NCBI RefSeq assembly: GCF_039543565.1
Contig: NZ_BAABJZ010000106.1
Span: forward strand, 61,453 to 125,452
Direction: 5' to 3'
From: Ferrimonas pelagia
GTDB taxonomy: Bacteria > Pseudomonadota > Gammaproteobacteria > Enterobacterales > Shewanellaceae
DNA: 64,000 bases
Position 1 is the stretch's first letter. Each line of letters begins with the position of its first letter. This document shows positions 27,440-36,359 of this stretch, in pieces. The translations under genes and the position numbers were made by a program. A model generated the notes under the pieces. It saw only the letters and a list, made by a program, of their open reading frames with translations, ran no database searches and had not been told where the DNA came from.

Positions 27440-28729
27440 ATGAAGCAGTTAATCCTGGATCCCATTAACCACGTCGAAGGGGAGATCCGCCTGCCGGGCT
27501 CGAAGAGCATCTCGAATCGCGCCTTGTTGTTGGCGGCGATGTCCCAAGGCACGACTACCTTGACCAACTTGCTCGACTCTGACGATATCCGTCATATGTT
27601 GAACGCCCTAAAGCAATTGGGAGTTGAGTATGACTGGCAGCCTGAGCTGCGTCAGATCACCGTTGTCGGTCAGGCGGGACACATCGCCCAGGCCGAGAGT
27701 GCTGAGGTGATGGAACTGTATCTGGGCAACGCAGGCACGGCCATGCGTCCATTGTGTGCGGCATTAACCGCAGGTAAGGGACACTTTGTACTGACCGGCG
27801 AGCCGCGGATGAAGGAGCGGCCCATCGGCCACTTGGTTGATGCCTTACGTCCGCTGGGCGCCAAGGTGGAATACCTCGAGCAGGAAGGGTACCCGCCATT
27901 GACAATCGAGGCGGGGAAGTTGTTGGGCGGCTCGATCAAGATCGACGGCAGCATCTCCTCTCAGTTCCTGACGGCCGTGTTGATGGCGGCGCCGCTGTGT
28001 CAGGACGATCTGCACATCGAGATGATCGGCGATCTGGTGTCCAAGCCTTACATCGATATTACCATTGCCCTGATGGCTCGGTTCGGTGTGGTGGTGGAGA
28101 ACCAGGATTACCAACGTTTTGTGGTGAGAAAGGGTCAAGCTTACCTCAGCCCAGGCCAGTTTATGGTCGAAGGGGATGCCTCCTCGGCGTCTTATTTCCT
28201 CGCGGCGGGCGCGCTGGGGGGAGGGCCGGTTACCGTACATGGCGTCGGGCGGGCGAGCCTGCAGGGCGACAAGTACTTTGCCGATGCCTTGGCGGCTATG
28301 GGAGCACAGATCGAGTGGCATGACGATAAGATCGTGGCACGGGGTGCGCCGCTAAAAGGGATCGATATGGACATGAACCACATTCCAGATGCGGCCATGA
28401 CGATTGCGACCACCGCCTTGTTCGCCTCGGGCCCGACCCGGATCCGTAATGTCTACAACTGGCGGGTCAAGGAAACCGACCGTCTGGCGGCGATGGCTAC
28501 CGAATTGCGCAAAGTGGGCGCCACCGTCGAAGAGGGCGAAGACTACATTGTGGTAACGCCTGTCGCCTCACTGCGCCATGCAGCGATCGATACCTACAAT
28601 GATCACCGTATGGCGATGTGTTTTGCTCTGCTCGCCGTGGGGGGCCAGAGCGTGACTATCAATGATCCCGATTGTACGGCGAAAACTTTTCCGGATTATT
28701 TTGAAAAACTTCAAGATATCAGCAGTTAA
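27440..28729 (+). CDS. aroA: 3-phosphoshikimate 1-carboxyvinyltransferase (EPSP synthase)
   Basis: A 429-residue EPSP synthase, the sixth step of the shikimate pathway. Diagnostic boxes are LPGSKSISNRALLLAA, GNAGTAMRPLCAAL (PEP site), GEPRMKERPI, and the C-terminal RVKETDRLAAMATEL. It closes the serC-hisC-aroA run and is followed by a terminator. The 21-bp gap to hisC contains no terminator. This is the class I, glyphosate-sensitive sequence type (GNAGTAMRP). Confidence 0.97.
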   Translation: MKQLILDPINHVEGEIRLPGSKSISNRALLLAAMSQGTTTLTNLLDSDDIRHMLNALKQLGVEYDWQPELRQITVVGQAGHIAQAESAEVMELYLGNAGTAMRPLCAALTAGKGHFVLTGEPRMKERPIGHLVDALRPLGAKVEYLEQEGYPPLTIEAGKLLGGSIKIDGSISSQFLTAVLMAAPLCQDDLHIEMIGDLVSKPYIDITIALMARFGVVVENQDYQRFVVRKGQAYLSPGQFMVEGDASSASYFLAAGALGGGPVTVHGVGRASLQGDKYFADALAAMGAQIEWHDDKIVARGAPLKGIDMDMNHIPDAAMTIATTALFASGPTRIRNVYNWRVKETDRLAAMATELRKVGATVEEGEDYIVVTPVASLRHAAIDTYNDHRMAMCFALLAVGGQSVTINDPDCTAKTFPDYFEKLQDISS

Positions 28730-28756
28730 ATAAAAATTGTTGTAGGTTTTTCTGCG

Positions 28757-28794
28757 AAGGCGGGGGCGTTTATGTATAATGCCCCCGCCTTTTT
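28757..28794 (+). terminator. GC-rich terminator between aroA and cmk
   Basis: An 11-bp stem AAGGCGGGGGC/GCCCCCGCCTT is followed by a T-run. Its loop contains a perfect TATAAT (28775-28780), 68 bp before cmk, so it could double as a -10 element, although no -35 is at the usual distance. Confidence 0.85.
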
Positions 28795-28847
28795 GGTCGG
28801 AGCATTCGTCCTTGAGTGTTCTGTGATTGAATTTTTGGAGGATAACT

Positions 28848-29540
28848 ATGCCTGAACAGGCACCGGTTATTACCATCGATGGCCCAAGCGGCGCTGGCAA
28901 AGGGACCATCTGCCAGTTGTTAGCGGGTCGGCTGGGCTGGCATCTGCTAGACTCTGGCGCAATTTATCGGGTGCTTGCGCTGGCCGCGCTGCATCACGAC
29001 GTCGAATTGGAAAACGAGGATGCGCTGGCGCTGCTGGCCGCGCATCTGGATGTGCAGTTCAACCCGTCTGAGGACGGCGTGCGAGTGGTCCTGGAAGGCG
29101 AAGACGTCTCCAGCGACATTCGCAGTCAGGACTGCGCCAATGCAGCATCAAAAGTGGCGGCTTTGCCACGGGTGCGCGAGGCGCTGCTGCGTCGTCAGCG
29201 TGGCTTCCGCCAGTCTCCGGGCCTGATCGCCGATGGGCGAGACATGGGAACCGTGGTGTTCCCTCAGGCCGAAGCTAAAATTTTCTTAACTGCCAGTGCA
29301 GAAGAGCGTGCCGAACGCCGCTTCGCCCAGTTGAAGGAAAAGGGCTATGATGTTAGCATTGACCGCCTTTTAGTCGAGATCCGCGAACGGGATGACCGTG
29401 ATGCCAACCGCAAGGTGGCGCCACTGAAGCCTGCGGCGGATGCGCTTGAAGTTGATACAACGGGGATGGCTATCGACCAGGTTCTGGATACGGTACTCAG
29501 CCACGTCGTAAAAAGTTTGGATCAAGTCAAACCGGCTTGA
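28848..29540 (+). CDS. cmk: Cytidylate kinase
   Basis: A 230-residue CMP/dCMP kinase. It has P-loop GPSGAGKG (residues 12-19), the acceptor region LDSGAIYRVLA, the GRDMGTVVFP motif, and the LID segment with RFAQLKEKG and RDDRDANR. TTTGGAGGAT precedes ATG 28848; the in-frame codon at 28827 has no such site. rpsA follows after 93 bp, the conserved cmk-rpsA-ihfB arrangement. Confidence 0.96.
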   Translation: MPEQAPVITIDGPSGAGKGTICQLLAGRLGWHLLDSGAIYRVLALAALHHDVELENEDALALLAAHLDVQFNPSEDGVRVVLEGEDVSSDIRSQDCANAASKVAALPRVREALLRRQRGFRQSPGLIADGRDMGTVVFPQAEAKIFLTASAEERAERRFAQLKEKGYDVSIDRLLVEIRERDDRDANRKVAPLKPAADALEVDTTGMAIDQVLDTVLSHVVKSLDQVKPA

Positions 29541-29633
29541 ACCATTGGAGTCTGCGTCAAGGATGAGGCAGGCAAAGGACAATAACCCCGCGTCCAGGAT
29601 GGCCGTGGATGACCTCTATTATTAAGTATTTAC
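29541..29633 (+). promoter_or_regulatory. rpsA leader without a Shine-Dalgarno
   Basis: The 20 bases before the rpsA ATG are A/T-rich (CTATTATTAAGTATTTAC) with no purine-rich ribosome site. This mirrors E. coli rpsA, whose SD-less leader folds into hairpins and is the target of S1 autoregulation. Confidence 0.5.
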
Positions 29634-31304
29634 ATGACTGAATCATTTGCTCAACTGTTTGAAGAGTCCTTAAACACTCTGGAAACCCGTCCGGGTGCCA
29701 TTGTTAAAGGTACTGTAATCGCCATCGAAAACGGCATCGTATTGGTAGACGCGGGCCTGAAGTCCGAATCTCCAATCCCTGCTGAGCAGTTCAAGAACGC
29801 CAAAGGCGAGCTGGAAATTGCTATCGGCGATATGGTAGACGTTGCTCTTGACGCTATCGAAGACGGTTTCGGTGAGACTCAACTGTCTCGCGAAAAAGCC
29901 AAGCGCCACGAAGCTTGGGTTCGTCTGGAAAAAGCCTACGAAGACCAAGAGACTGTTACCGGTGTTATCAACGGTAAAGTTAAAGGTGGTTTCACTGTTG
30001 AGCTGGACGGCATCCGTGCCTTCTTGCCTGGTTCTCTGGTTGACGTTCGTCCAGTTCGCGATACCGCGCACCTGGAAGGCAAAGACCTGGAATTCAAAGT
30101 GATCAAGCTGGACCAGAAGCGCAACAACGTTGTTGTTTCCCGTCGTGCAGTGATCGAATCTGAAAACAGTGTTGAGCGTGAGCAGCTGCTGGAAAACCTG
30201 GCCGAAGGTCAGGAAGTGAAAGGTATCGTTAAGAACCTGACCGACTACGGCGCGTTCGTAGATCTGGGCGGCGTTGACGGCCTGCTGCACATCACCGACA
30301 TGGCTTGGAAGCGCGTTAAGCACCCAAGTGAAATCGTTAACGTTGGTGACGAGATCAACGTTAAGGTTCTGAAGTTCGATCGTGAGCGTACTCGCGTATC
30401 TCTGGGTCTGAAGCAGCTGGGCGAAGATCCATGGGTATCCATCGCTAACCGCTACCCAGAAGGCGCTCGCCTGACCGGTCGCGTGACCAACCTGACTGAC
30501 TACGGTTGCTTCGTTGAAATCGAAGAAGGCGTTGAAGGTCTGGTACACGTTTCCGAAATGGATTGGACCAACAAGAACATCCACCCATCTAAGGTTGTTA
30601 ACCTGGGTGACTCTGTGGAAGTTATGGTTCTGGACATCGACGAAGAGCGTCGTCGTATCTCCCTGGGTCTGAAGCAGTGTAAGTCCAACCCATGGGAAGA
30701 CTTCTGCCAGAACTTCAACAAGGGCGATAAGGTTTCCGGTAAGATCAAGTCTATCACTGACTTCGGTATCTTCATCGGCCTGGAAGGCGGCATCGACGGT
30801 CTGGTTCACCTGTCCGACATCTCTTGGGCTGCTAACGGCGACGAAGCCGTTCGTGACTTCAAGAAGGGCGACGAAATCGACGCAGTAGTACTGTCCGTTG
30901 ACCCAGAGCGCGAGCGCATCTCCCTGGGTGTTAAGCAGATCGAAGAAGATCCGTTTAACAAGTACCTGTCCGATAACAAGAAAGGTGCTATCGTTGTAGG
31001 TACCATCACTGCTGTTGACGCCAAAGGCGCCACCGTAGAGCTGGGCGAGAACGCTGAAGGTTACATCCGTGTAGCTGACATCTCTCGCGACCGTATCGAA
31101 GATGCGAGCACCGTTCTGAACGCGGGTGAGCAGGTTGAAGCGAAGATTATGGGCGTAGACCGTAAGAACCGCACCATCAGCCTGTCCATCAAAGCGAAGG
31201 ACGAAGCGGAAGAGAAAGAAGCAATCGACGCGCTGAACCAGAAAGACGAAACCGTCTTCTCCAGCGCCATGGCTGAAGCTTTCAAAGCTGCACGCAACGA
31301 CTAA
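29634..31304 (+). CDS. rpsA: 30S ribosomal protein S1
   Basis: A 556-residue S1 (E. coli 557) with six S1/OB-fold repeats, the last four being closely similar (KGIVKNLTDYGAFVDLGG, then GRVTNLTDYGCFVEIEEG, GKIKSITDFGIFIGLEGG and a more divergent last copy). S1 binds mRNA and brings it to the 30S subunit. Codon use is strongly biased, as expected of a highly expressed gene. It sits between cmk and ihfB. A large opposite-strand frame across it is a coding shadow. Confidence 0.98.
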   Translation: MTESFAQLFEESLNTLETRPGAIVKGTVIAIENGIVLVDAGLKSESPIPAEQFKNAKGELEIAIGDMVDVALDAIEDGFGETQLSREKAKRHEAWVRLEKAYEDQETVTGVINGKVKGGFTVELDGIRAFLPGSLVDVRPVRDTAHLEGKDLEFKVIKLDQKRNNVVVSRRAVIESENSVEREQLLENLAEGQEVKGIVKNLTDYGAFVDLGGVDGLLHITDMAWKRVKHPSEIVNVGDEINVKVLKFDRERTRVSLGLKQLGEDPWVSIANRYPEGARLTGRVTNLTDYGCFVEIEEGVEGLVHVSEMDWTNKNIHPSKVVNLGDSVEVMVLDIDEERRRISLGLKQCKSNPWEDFCQNFNKGDKVSGKIKSITDFGIFIGLEGGIDGLVHLSDISWAANGDEAVRDFKKGDEIDAVVLSVDPERERISLGVKQIEEDPFNKYLSDNKKGAIVVGTITAVDAKGATVELGENAEGYIRVADISRDRIEDASTVLNAGEQVEAKIMGVDRKNRTISLSIKAKDEAEEKEAIDALNQKDETVFSSAMAEAFKAARND

Positions 31305-31315
31305 TCGCCTGCAGT

Positions 31316-31340
31316 TTAGAGGGGATTTATTCCCCTCTAA
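31316..31340 (+). terminator. Stem-loop between rpsA and ihfB
   Basis: A perfect 10-bp stem TTAGAGGGGA/TCCCCTCTAA with a 5-nt loop, but no T-run. More likely a 3' stabiliser or weak attenuator than a full terminator. Confidence 0.5.
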
Positions 31341-31373
31341 TAGGCGACTGTACTGGCTATCAGGAGAGCGAGG

Positions 31374-31655
31374 ATGACGAAGTCCGAACTTATTGAACGA
31401 CTTGCCACAAAGCAGTCGCACCTTTCCGGTAAAGACGTGGAAGGTGCCATTAAGGAGATGCTGGAGCAAATGGCAAGCACTTTAGAACACGGTGATCGTA
31501 TCGAGATCCGCGGTTTTGGGAGCTTCTCATTGCACTATCGAGCTCCGCGTGTGGGTCGTAACCCAAAGACCGGGCAATCGGTCGACCTCAATGGCAAATA
31601 CGTTCCGCACTTTAAACCCGGTAAGGAACTGCGCGAACGCGTTAATAACAGCTGA
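31374..31655 (+). CDS. ihfB: Integration host factor subunit beta
   Basis: A 93-residue DNA-bending protein of the HU/IHF family, forming a heterodimer with IhfA. The family box RGFGSFSLHYRAPRVGRNPKTG is intact, including the Pro that intercalates DNA (RNP). MTKSELIERLA is the standard N-terminus. GGAGAGCGAGG precedes the ATG. IHF commonly assists sigma-54 promoters, which may matter for the polysaccharide locus in this window. Confidence 0.97.
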   Translation: MTKSELIERLATKQSHLSGKDVEGAIKEMLEQMASTLEHGDRIEIRGFGSFSLHYRAPRVGRNPKTGQSVDLNGKYVPHFKPGKELRERVNNS

Positions 31656-31668
31656 GTCTGTTGCATAA

Positions 31669-31697
31669 AACCCCGCCAATTTGGCGGGGTTTTTTTA
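31669..31697 (+). terminator. Rho-independent terminator after ihfB
   Basis: A 10-bp stem AACCCCGCCA/TGGCGGGGTT with loop ATT is followed by seven T. Confidence 0.92.
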
Positions 31698-31747
31698 TCT
31701 TAGGTGGCATGCTTTTGTTTTTTGGTGGATAATTCGGGTTACTCGCT

Positions 31748-32041
31748 ATGGACAAAAGGGTTGGTGTGAAAGCCTTTATCATTACGGCCTGTGTGGCCGC
31801 ACTTTTTCTGGTTGCGTTAGCGTTTGGCGCCCGCAACGAGCATCTTGTGTCTATCAACTACTTCATAGCACAGGGCGAATTCTTGTTGCCTTGGGTTATG
31901 GCGGCGGCGTTTCTCGCTGGGTTTGTGGTCAGCTGGTTATTGGCTTTGGTCTTGGTACTGAAGCAAAAGCTGATGATCCGCCAGCTCAAGTCCCGTTGCC
32001 AGCGTTTGCAAAACAGCCTTGATAAAGACCAACAAGGCTGA
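31748..32041 (+). CDS. lapA: LapA domain protein (lipopolysaccharide assembly protein A)
   Basis: A 97-residue inner-membrane protein with two helices (about 8-30 and 42-68) and a short basic cytoplasmic tail (KQKLMIRQLKSRCQRL). It matches LapA (YciS), partner of LapB in control of LPS synthesis through LpxC turnover. Its stop overlaps the lapB ATG (TGATG). The gene follows the ihfB terminator and so probably has its own promoter. Confidence 0.88.
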   Translation: MDKRVGVKAFIITACVAALFLVALAFGARNEHLVSINYFIAQGEFLLPWVMAAAFLAGFVVSWLLALVLVLKQKLMIRQLKSRCQRLQNSLDKDQQG

Positions 32042-33201
32042 TGTTTGAGCTGTTGTTCTTGCTTCTGCCGATCGCGGCAGCGTACGGCTGGTATATGGGC
32101 CGGCGCAGCATTCGTATTAATCAGCAGCACAGCCAACAAAGCCTTTCCCGAAACTATGTTGAGGGGCTGAACTTTCTTTTGTCCGATCAGCCGGATAAGG
32201 CGGTCGACCGCTTTATCGAGTTACTTCAGGTTGACTCCGAAACCTTCGATACCCACCTCTCTCTTGGTAATCTTTTCCGCAAGCGCGGCGAAGTGGATAG
32301 GTCGATCCGCATCCATCAAAACCTGATCGCTCGACCTCATTTGTCGCTGGAACAAAAAGATCTGGCCATGATGGAGTTGGCCAAAGATTATCTGGCGGCG
32401 GGTCTTTACGATCGCGCTGAGGAGATCCTGCTGCAACTGGTCAAGGATCCGGATCATAGTCAAGAAGCAGAATTGCAGCTGTTGTCTATCTACCAGGCGA
32501 CCAAGGAGTGGTGGAAGGCGATCCGTTTGGTGAAAAAATTCAAGCGGGCCGATCGGCAGACGATGGTGCCTCAGGTCGCGCATTACTATTGTCAGTTGGC
32601 GGAGCAATCGGACGAGTTGGCGGAAAAGATCAAGCTGTGGTTTAAAGCGCTGAAGATCGATCCCAAATGCGGCCGGGCCAATCTTGCCCTGTTTGAAGCG
32701 GCACTGCGTGATGGGCAGGATAAACAAGCGATAGACGCGTTGCAGCGACTGGCGAAGTTCAGCCCAGAGTGGGTCAGTGAAACCTTGCCTCAGGCTGAGC
32801 AGCCATTTGCCCGGCAAGATCAACGAGCGCAATATCGAGATTGGCTCGAATCGGTGATGGCCTCGCATGCCAGCACCAGCACAGTGTTGGCATTGGCTGA
32901 GGTATTGGCCGAAGCTCAGGGCCCCGAACAAGCAGAGCAGTTGATCCTCAGTCAGCTGAAACGTCATCCGACCATGAGAGGTTTTCATCGCCTAATGTCG
33001 ATGCGCACTGACGCATTGGGCGATACAACGGCGAAGGATAGCCTACTACTGCTGAGCGATCTGGTTGAAAAGCAGATCCGGCTCAGGCCGAAATACCGTT
33101 GTTTGCAGTGTGGTTTTCCTGGCCACAGCCTGCATTGGCAATGTCCTTCTTGCAAGTCGTGGGGTCAGATCCAACGGATCCGTGGCCTCGACGGCGAATA
33201 G
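32041..33201 (+). CDS. lapB: Lipopolysaccharide assembly protein B
   Basis: A 386-residue LapB/YciM. It has an N-terminal membrane anchor (1-18), a string of TPR units from about 35 to 350 (GLNFLLSDQPDKAVDRFIELL and others), and a C-terminal rubredoxin-like metal site CLQCG...CPSCKSWG (two CxxC). LapB promotes FtsH-dependent degradation of LpxC and so sets LPS level. The length matches E. coli (389). It is coupled to lapA; pyrF follows after 20 bp. Confidence 0.95.
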   Translation: MFELLFLLLPIAAAYGWYMGRRSIRINQQHSQQSLSRNYVEGLNFLLSDQPDKAVDRFIELLQVDSETFDTHLSLGNLFRKRGEVDRSIRIHQNLIARPHLSLEQKDLAMMELAKDYLAAGLYDRAEEILLQLVKDPDHSQEAELQLLSIYQATKEWWKAIRLVKKFKRADRQTMVPQVAHYYCQLAEQSDELAEKIKLWFKALKIDPKCGRANLALFEAALRDGQDKQAIDALQRLAKFSPEWVSETLPQAEQPFARQDQRAQYRDWLESVMASHASTSTVLALAEVLAEAQGPEQAEQLILSQLKRHPTMRGFHRLMSMRTDALGDTTAKDSLLLLSDLVEKQIRLRPKYRCLQCGFPGHSLHWQCPSCKSWGQIQRIRGLDGE

Positions 33202-33221
33202 TACCCAATCGGAGAATAATG

Positions 33222-33920
33222 ATGATGACCGGATCAAAAGTATTGGTGGCGCTGGATTTCGCCAGCGAAGCAGAAGCCATGACTTTTGTTGAAAAATTAG
33301 AGCCTTCTGAATGTCGCCTAAAAGTGGGCAAAGAGATGTTTACTCTCTACGGTCCGCAGTTTGTCAAAGATCTGGCCGAACGTGGGTTTGACGTGTTTTT
33401 GGATCTGAAATTCCATGATATTCCCAACACGGTTGCGCGTGCCGTCGCGGCTTCGGCTGAGCTGGGTGTCTGGATGGTCAATGTGCATGCCAGTGGCGGC
33501 AGCAAGATGATGAAAGCTGCGGCGGAAGCGCTTAAGCCTTATGGCGACAAAGCCCCTAAGTTGATCGCGGTCACCATGCTGACCAGCATGGGCGAGGAAG
33601 AGTTACCTGAGCTGGGCTTGGCTGGCGATGGTGAAGCGCATGTGCTGCGCCTGGCCACTCTCGCCAAAGCGTCGGGACTGGATGGAGTGGTCTGCTCGGC
33701 AAAAGAGGCGAGCTTGCTCAAAGCCCAACTGGGCGAGTCGTTTGAATTGGTGACGCCTGGGATCCGTCCTGCCGGGGCAGCACTGGGCGATCAGCGCCGG
33801 GTAATGACACCGGAGCAGGCAGTTGCAGCGGGCAGTGATTATCTGGTGATCGGTCGACCGATCACCCGCTCTGAGGATCCTTTGGCGACGTTGAAAGCGA
33901 TTAACAGCACGCTTGTTTAA
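33222..33920 (+). CDS. pyrF: Orotidine 5'-phosphate decarboxylase
   Basis: A 232-residue TIM-barrel decarboxylase, last step of UMP synthesis. The catalytic DLKFHDIPNTV (Asp-Lys-His-Asp network) and C-terminal VTPGIRP and YLVIGRPITRS phosphate loops are intact. Three consecutive ATGs (33219, 33222, 33225) follow GGAG at 33211. I chose the middle one, 7 bases from it, but the first is possible. lapB-pyrF order is common. Confidence 0.95.
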   Translation: MMTGSKVLVALDFASEAEAMTFVEKLEPSECRLKVGKEMFTLYGPQFVKDLAERGFDVFLDLKFHDIPNTVARAVAASAELGVWMVNVHASGGSKMMKAAAEALKPYGDKAPKLIAVTMLTSMGEEELPELGLAGDGEAHVLRLATLAKASGLDGVVCSAKEASLLKAQLGESFELVTPGIRPAGAALGDQRRVMTPEQAVAAGSDYLVIGRPITRSEDPLATLKAINSTLV

Positions 33921-33958
33921 TCGCTCGGGCTGAAGCGCTTAGAGCGTGATTAAGTGCT

Positions 33959-33990
33959 ATCCCTCCGGTTGTCCCCGGGGGGATTTTTTT
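33959..33990 (+). terminator. Rho-independent terminator after pyrF
   Basis: A GC-rich imperfect stem ATCCCTCCGG/CCCCGGGGGGAT is followed by seven T. Confidence 0.8.
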
Positions 33991-34082
33991 GTCTCTTTTG
34001 AACTGGATCGCGCCGAATAGGCCGGGATGTTGCGACAATGCCGGCACGGTTGCGCTTGATTTGATCTGCGTTCCGCTTAATA

Positions 34083-34100
34083 TTAAACAAGTGTTTTAAA
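34083..34100. promoter_or_regulatory. PsrA/FadR-like palindrome upstream of the acyl-CoA dehydrogenase
   Basis: TTAAACAAGTGTTTTAAA contains AAAC-N4-GTTT, the core of PsrA-type fatty-acid-responsive operators, about 35 bp before the start codon. The regulator is not in this window; assignment is tentative. Confidence 0.4.
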
Positions 34101-34132
34101 AGACCGTTTATCTTCACCGACAAGGGAAAGCC

Positions 34133-35887
34133 ATGAACTATCAAGCCCCACTGAAGGATATGCAGTTTCTGCTGAAGGATGTCTTTGCCGCCGAGGCAGA
34201 GTGGCAGCGCATGCCAGCAATGGAAGAGACGCTCGATCTGGACACCGCGAATGCGATCCTGGAGGAGGGGGCGCGGATCACCGCGGAGCTGATCGCCCCA
34301 TTGAACCGCCCTGGCGATGAGCAAGGGGTTCGGCATATCGAGGATCAAGTGTTGGCTCCGGATGGTTATCAGCAAGCGTACGCCACGTTTGCTGAGTCCG
34401 GTTGGGTTGGGCTTGGCGGCGATCCTGAGTACGGGGGCATGGGCATGCCCAAGATGTTGGGGGTGCTGTTTGACGAGATGTGTTACAGCGCGTCGAACGC
34501 CTTCACCCTGTACGCCTCATTGACCGCAGGCGCGGCGCTGTGTATTTCGAGCCATGGTGACGAGGCGCAAAAAGCACTCTATCTGCCCAAGCTCTATAGC
34601 GGAGAATGGGCCGGCGCGATGGACATGACCGAGCCACAAGCGGGTTCAGATCTGCGTAACGTCCGGACCAAGGCCGAGCCGATGGACGATGGCAGCTACC
34701 GGATCACCGGAACCAAGATCTTCATCACCGGCGGTGATCATGATCTGGCAGACAATATTGTCCACCTGGTGCTGGCGCGCCTGCCGGATGCACCCGCAGG
34801 CTCACGTGGCCTGTCGTTGTTTATCGTGCCGAAATATCAGGTGACGGAGCAGGGCCAGCTCGGTGAAAGTAACGGTGTGGTGTGTGGCTCCGTCGAGCAT
34901 AAGATGGGGATCAAGGGCTCGGCGACATGCGTGATGCACTTTGAGCAGGCTCAGGGTTACTTACTGGGTAAAAAGAACCGTGGCCTGATCGCGATGTTCA
35001 CCATGATGAATTATGAGCGCCTGTCGATCGGGATCCAGGGTTTGGGTTGTGCCGAAGCAAGCTATCAGATGGCCACCCGTTATGCCAAGGAACGCCAGCA
35101 AGGGCAGGGGGGCAGTGCCAGTTTGGGCGGGGAGTCCGATCCTATCCTAGTGCATGCGGATGTGCGTCGTATGTTGATGACCAACGCGGCACTGACAGAG
35201 GCCGGTCGCGCCCTTGCGGTGATGACGGGTTTGCAGCTGGACAAGGTAAAATACGGCGCGGCAGTGGATCCAGAAGCCGATATGTTGGTTGGTTTGCTGG
35301 TGCCCTTGTGTAAGGCTTTCTTCACTGATACCGGGCTTGAGTCTACGGTACACAGTCAGCAGGTATTTGGTGGCCACGGTTACATTCGCGAAACCGGGGT
35401 TGAACAGTGGGTTCGCGATGTGCGGATCGCGCAGATCTACGAAGGAACCAATGGGATCCAGGCGCTGGATCTGCTGGGCCGGAAAGTGATGCCAAAGCAG
35501 GGAGCTGCCTTGAAGCTCTTGATGCAAATGCTGGACGACACCCTCAGTGTGCTGCCGGCGAACTACGCCGGCTACGGCGATAAAGTGGCACAGGCGTTTG
35601 ATCAGTTGCTGGATGGCGCGATGGCGTTAAAAGCGCGTGATGGGCAGGCCGATGTGGTCAATGCTGCGGCGGTGGATTATCTGCATGCGTTGGGTTACGC
35701 GACGTATGGTTTGATGTGGTTGAAGATCTTGGTGGCCTTGCCTCAAGCCGATGAAGAATTAGCGGCGCGGAAACGACATCTGGCTCAGTTTTACTTTGAG
35801 CGGCTGTTTCCACGTTTTAACGCTTATTTGACTGCGGCCTTGGTGGATGCGTCCGTCACCCAGGAGATGCCAGCAGCGCTGTTCTAA
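34133..35887 (+). CDS. Acyl-CoA dehydrogenase with C-terminal extension domain
   Basis: A 584-residue FAD enzyme for the first step of acyl-CoA beta-oxidation. It has N-terminal and middle domains (GAMDMTEPQAGSDL), the FAD/active region YEGTNGIQALDLLGRK with the catalytic Glu, and an extra C-terminal domain (about 465-584) of the AcylCoA_dehyd_C type, as in DmdC and related dehydrogenases of about 590 residues. It is monocistronic. A PsrA-like palindrome sits just upstream. The 3' end lies only 6 bp from the convergent small gene. Chain-length preference is unknown. Confidence 0.93.
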   Translation: MNYQAPLKDMQFLLKDVFAAEAEWQRMPAMEETLDLDTANAILEEGARITAELIAPLNRPGDEQGVRHIEDQVLAPDGYQQAYATFAESGWVGLGGDPEYGGMGMPKMLGVLFDEMCYSASNAFTLYASLTAGAALCISSHGDEAQKALYLPKLYSGEWAGAMDMTEPQAGSDLRNVRTKAEPMDDGSYRITGTKIFITGGDHDLADNIVHLVLARLPDAPAGSRGLSLFIVPKYQVTEQGQLGESNGVVCGSVEHKMGIKGSATCVMHFEQAQGYLLGKKNRGLIAMFTMMNYERLSIGIQGLGCAEASYQMATRYAKERQQGQGGSASLGGESDPILVHADVRRMLMTNAALTEAGRALAVMTGLQLDKVKYGAAVDPEADMLVGLLVPLCKAFFTDTGLESTVHSQQVFGGHGYIRETGVEQWVRDVRIAQIYEGTNGIQALDLLGRKVMPKQGAALKLLMQMLDDTLSVLPANYAGYGDKVAQAFDQLLDGAMALKARDGQADVVNAAAVDYLHALGYATYGLMWLKILVALPQADEELAARKRHLAQFYFERLFPRFNAYLTAALVDASVTQEMPAALF

Positions 35888-35893
35888 GCCGAG

Positions 35894-36214
35894 CTATTGG
35901 TGAAGTTTCACCTTTTTCGGCGACTCTAGGCTGTGGATATTGGTTGTCGTGGGCTGTTGATAGCGGTCTGCGACATCTTTCCAATAGGTCTTGGGAAGGT
36001 AAAACAGGTAGTACTTTTCTTTGAGCGTGTCGGTGACAAAGCCCAAACCGTGCCGCGTCAGTTCGAAATGCACATCCGCGATAAAGTCCTGTCTTAGTGC
36101 CTGCCGGCCAGACAGTTTTTTTAAGTCGTCCCGCTCAAGATAAACCCCATCCTGTTGGTTGCCAAAGCGGTCGATCATCCAGAGCGCAAACTCTTTTGCA
36201 CTTTTCATCGACAT
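35894..36214 (-). CDS. Small conserved-looking protein, function unknown
   Basis: A 106-residue soluble protein starting MSMKSAKEFALWMIDRF. AGGGGGA lies 8 bases before this ATG; a longer frame starting at 36313 has no such site and a non-conserved lead. Predicted mixed alpha/beta with basic and aromatic residues (KEKYYLFYLPKTYWKDVADRY) and no membrane segment. No family was recognised. It converges on the acyl-CoA dehydrogenase with 6 bp between stops. Confidence 0.6.
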   Translation of the reverse strand: MSMKSAKEFALWMIDRFGNQQDGVYLERDDLKKLSGRQALRQDFIADVHFELTRHGLGFVTDTLKEKYYLFYLPKTYWKDVADRYQQPTTTNIHSLESPKKVKLHQ

Positions 36215-36359
36215 AAAGCCATCCCCCTCTGTATCTGGCGGGCTTTTGCCCACCAATGAGTTAGTTATAGTCAATGATCGGCGATCGTGAGTGGACGATG
36301 ATAAAAAGGGCATCGGCGAAATACGGTCTGAGCGGCGTCATCAGCGTCAGTAACGCAGC

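Noticed and set aside
29670..31469. A 599-residue open frame on the minus strand across rpsA and ihfB
   Set aside because: It is the antisense shadow of a highly biased coding gene; its translation has no recognisable motifs.
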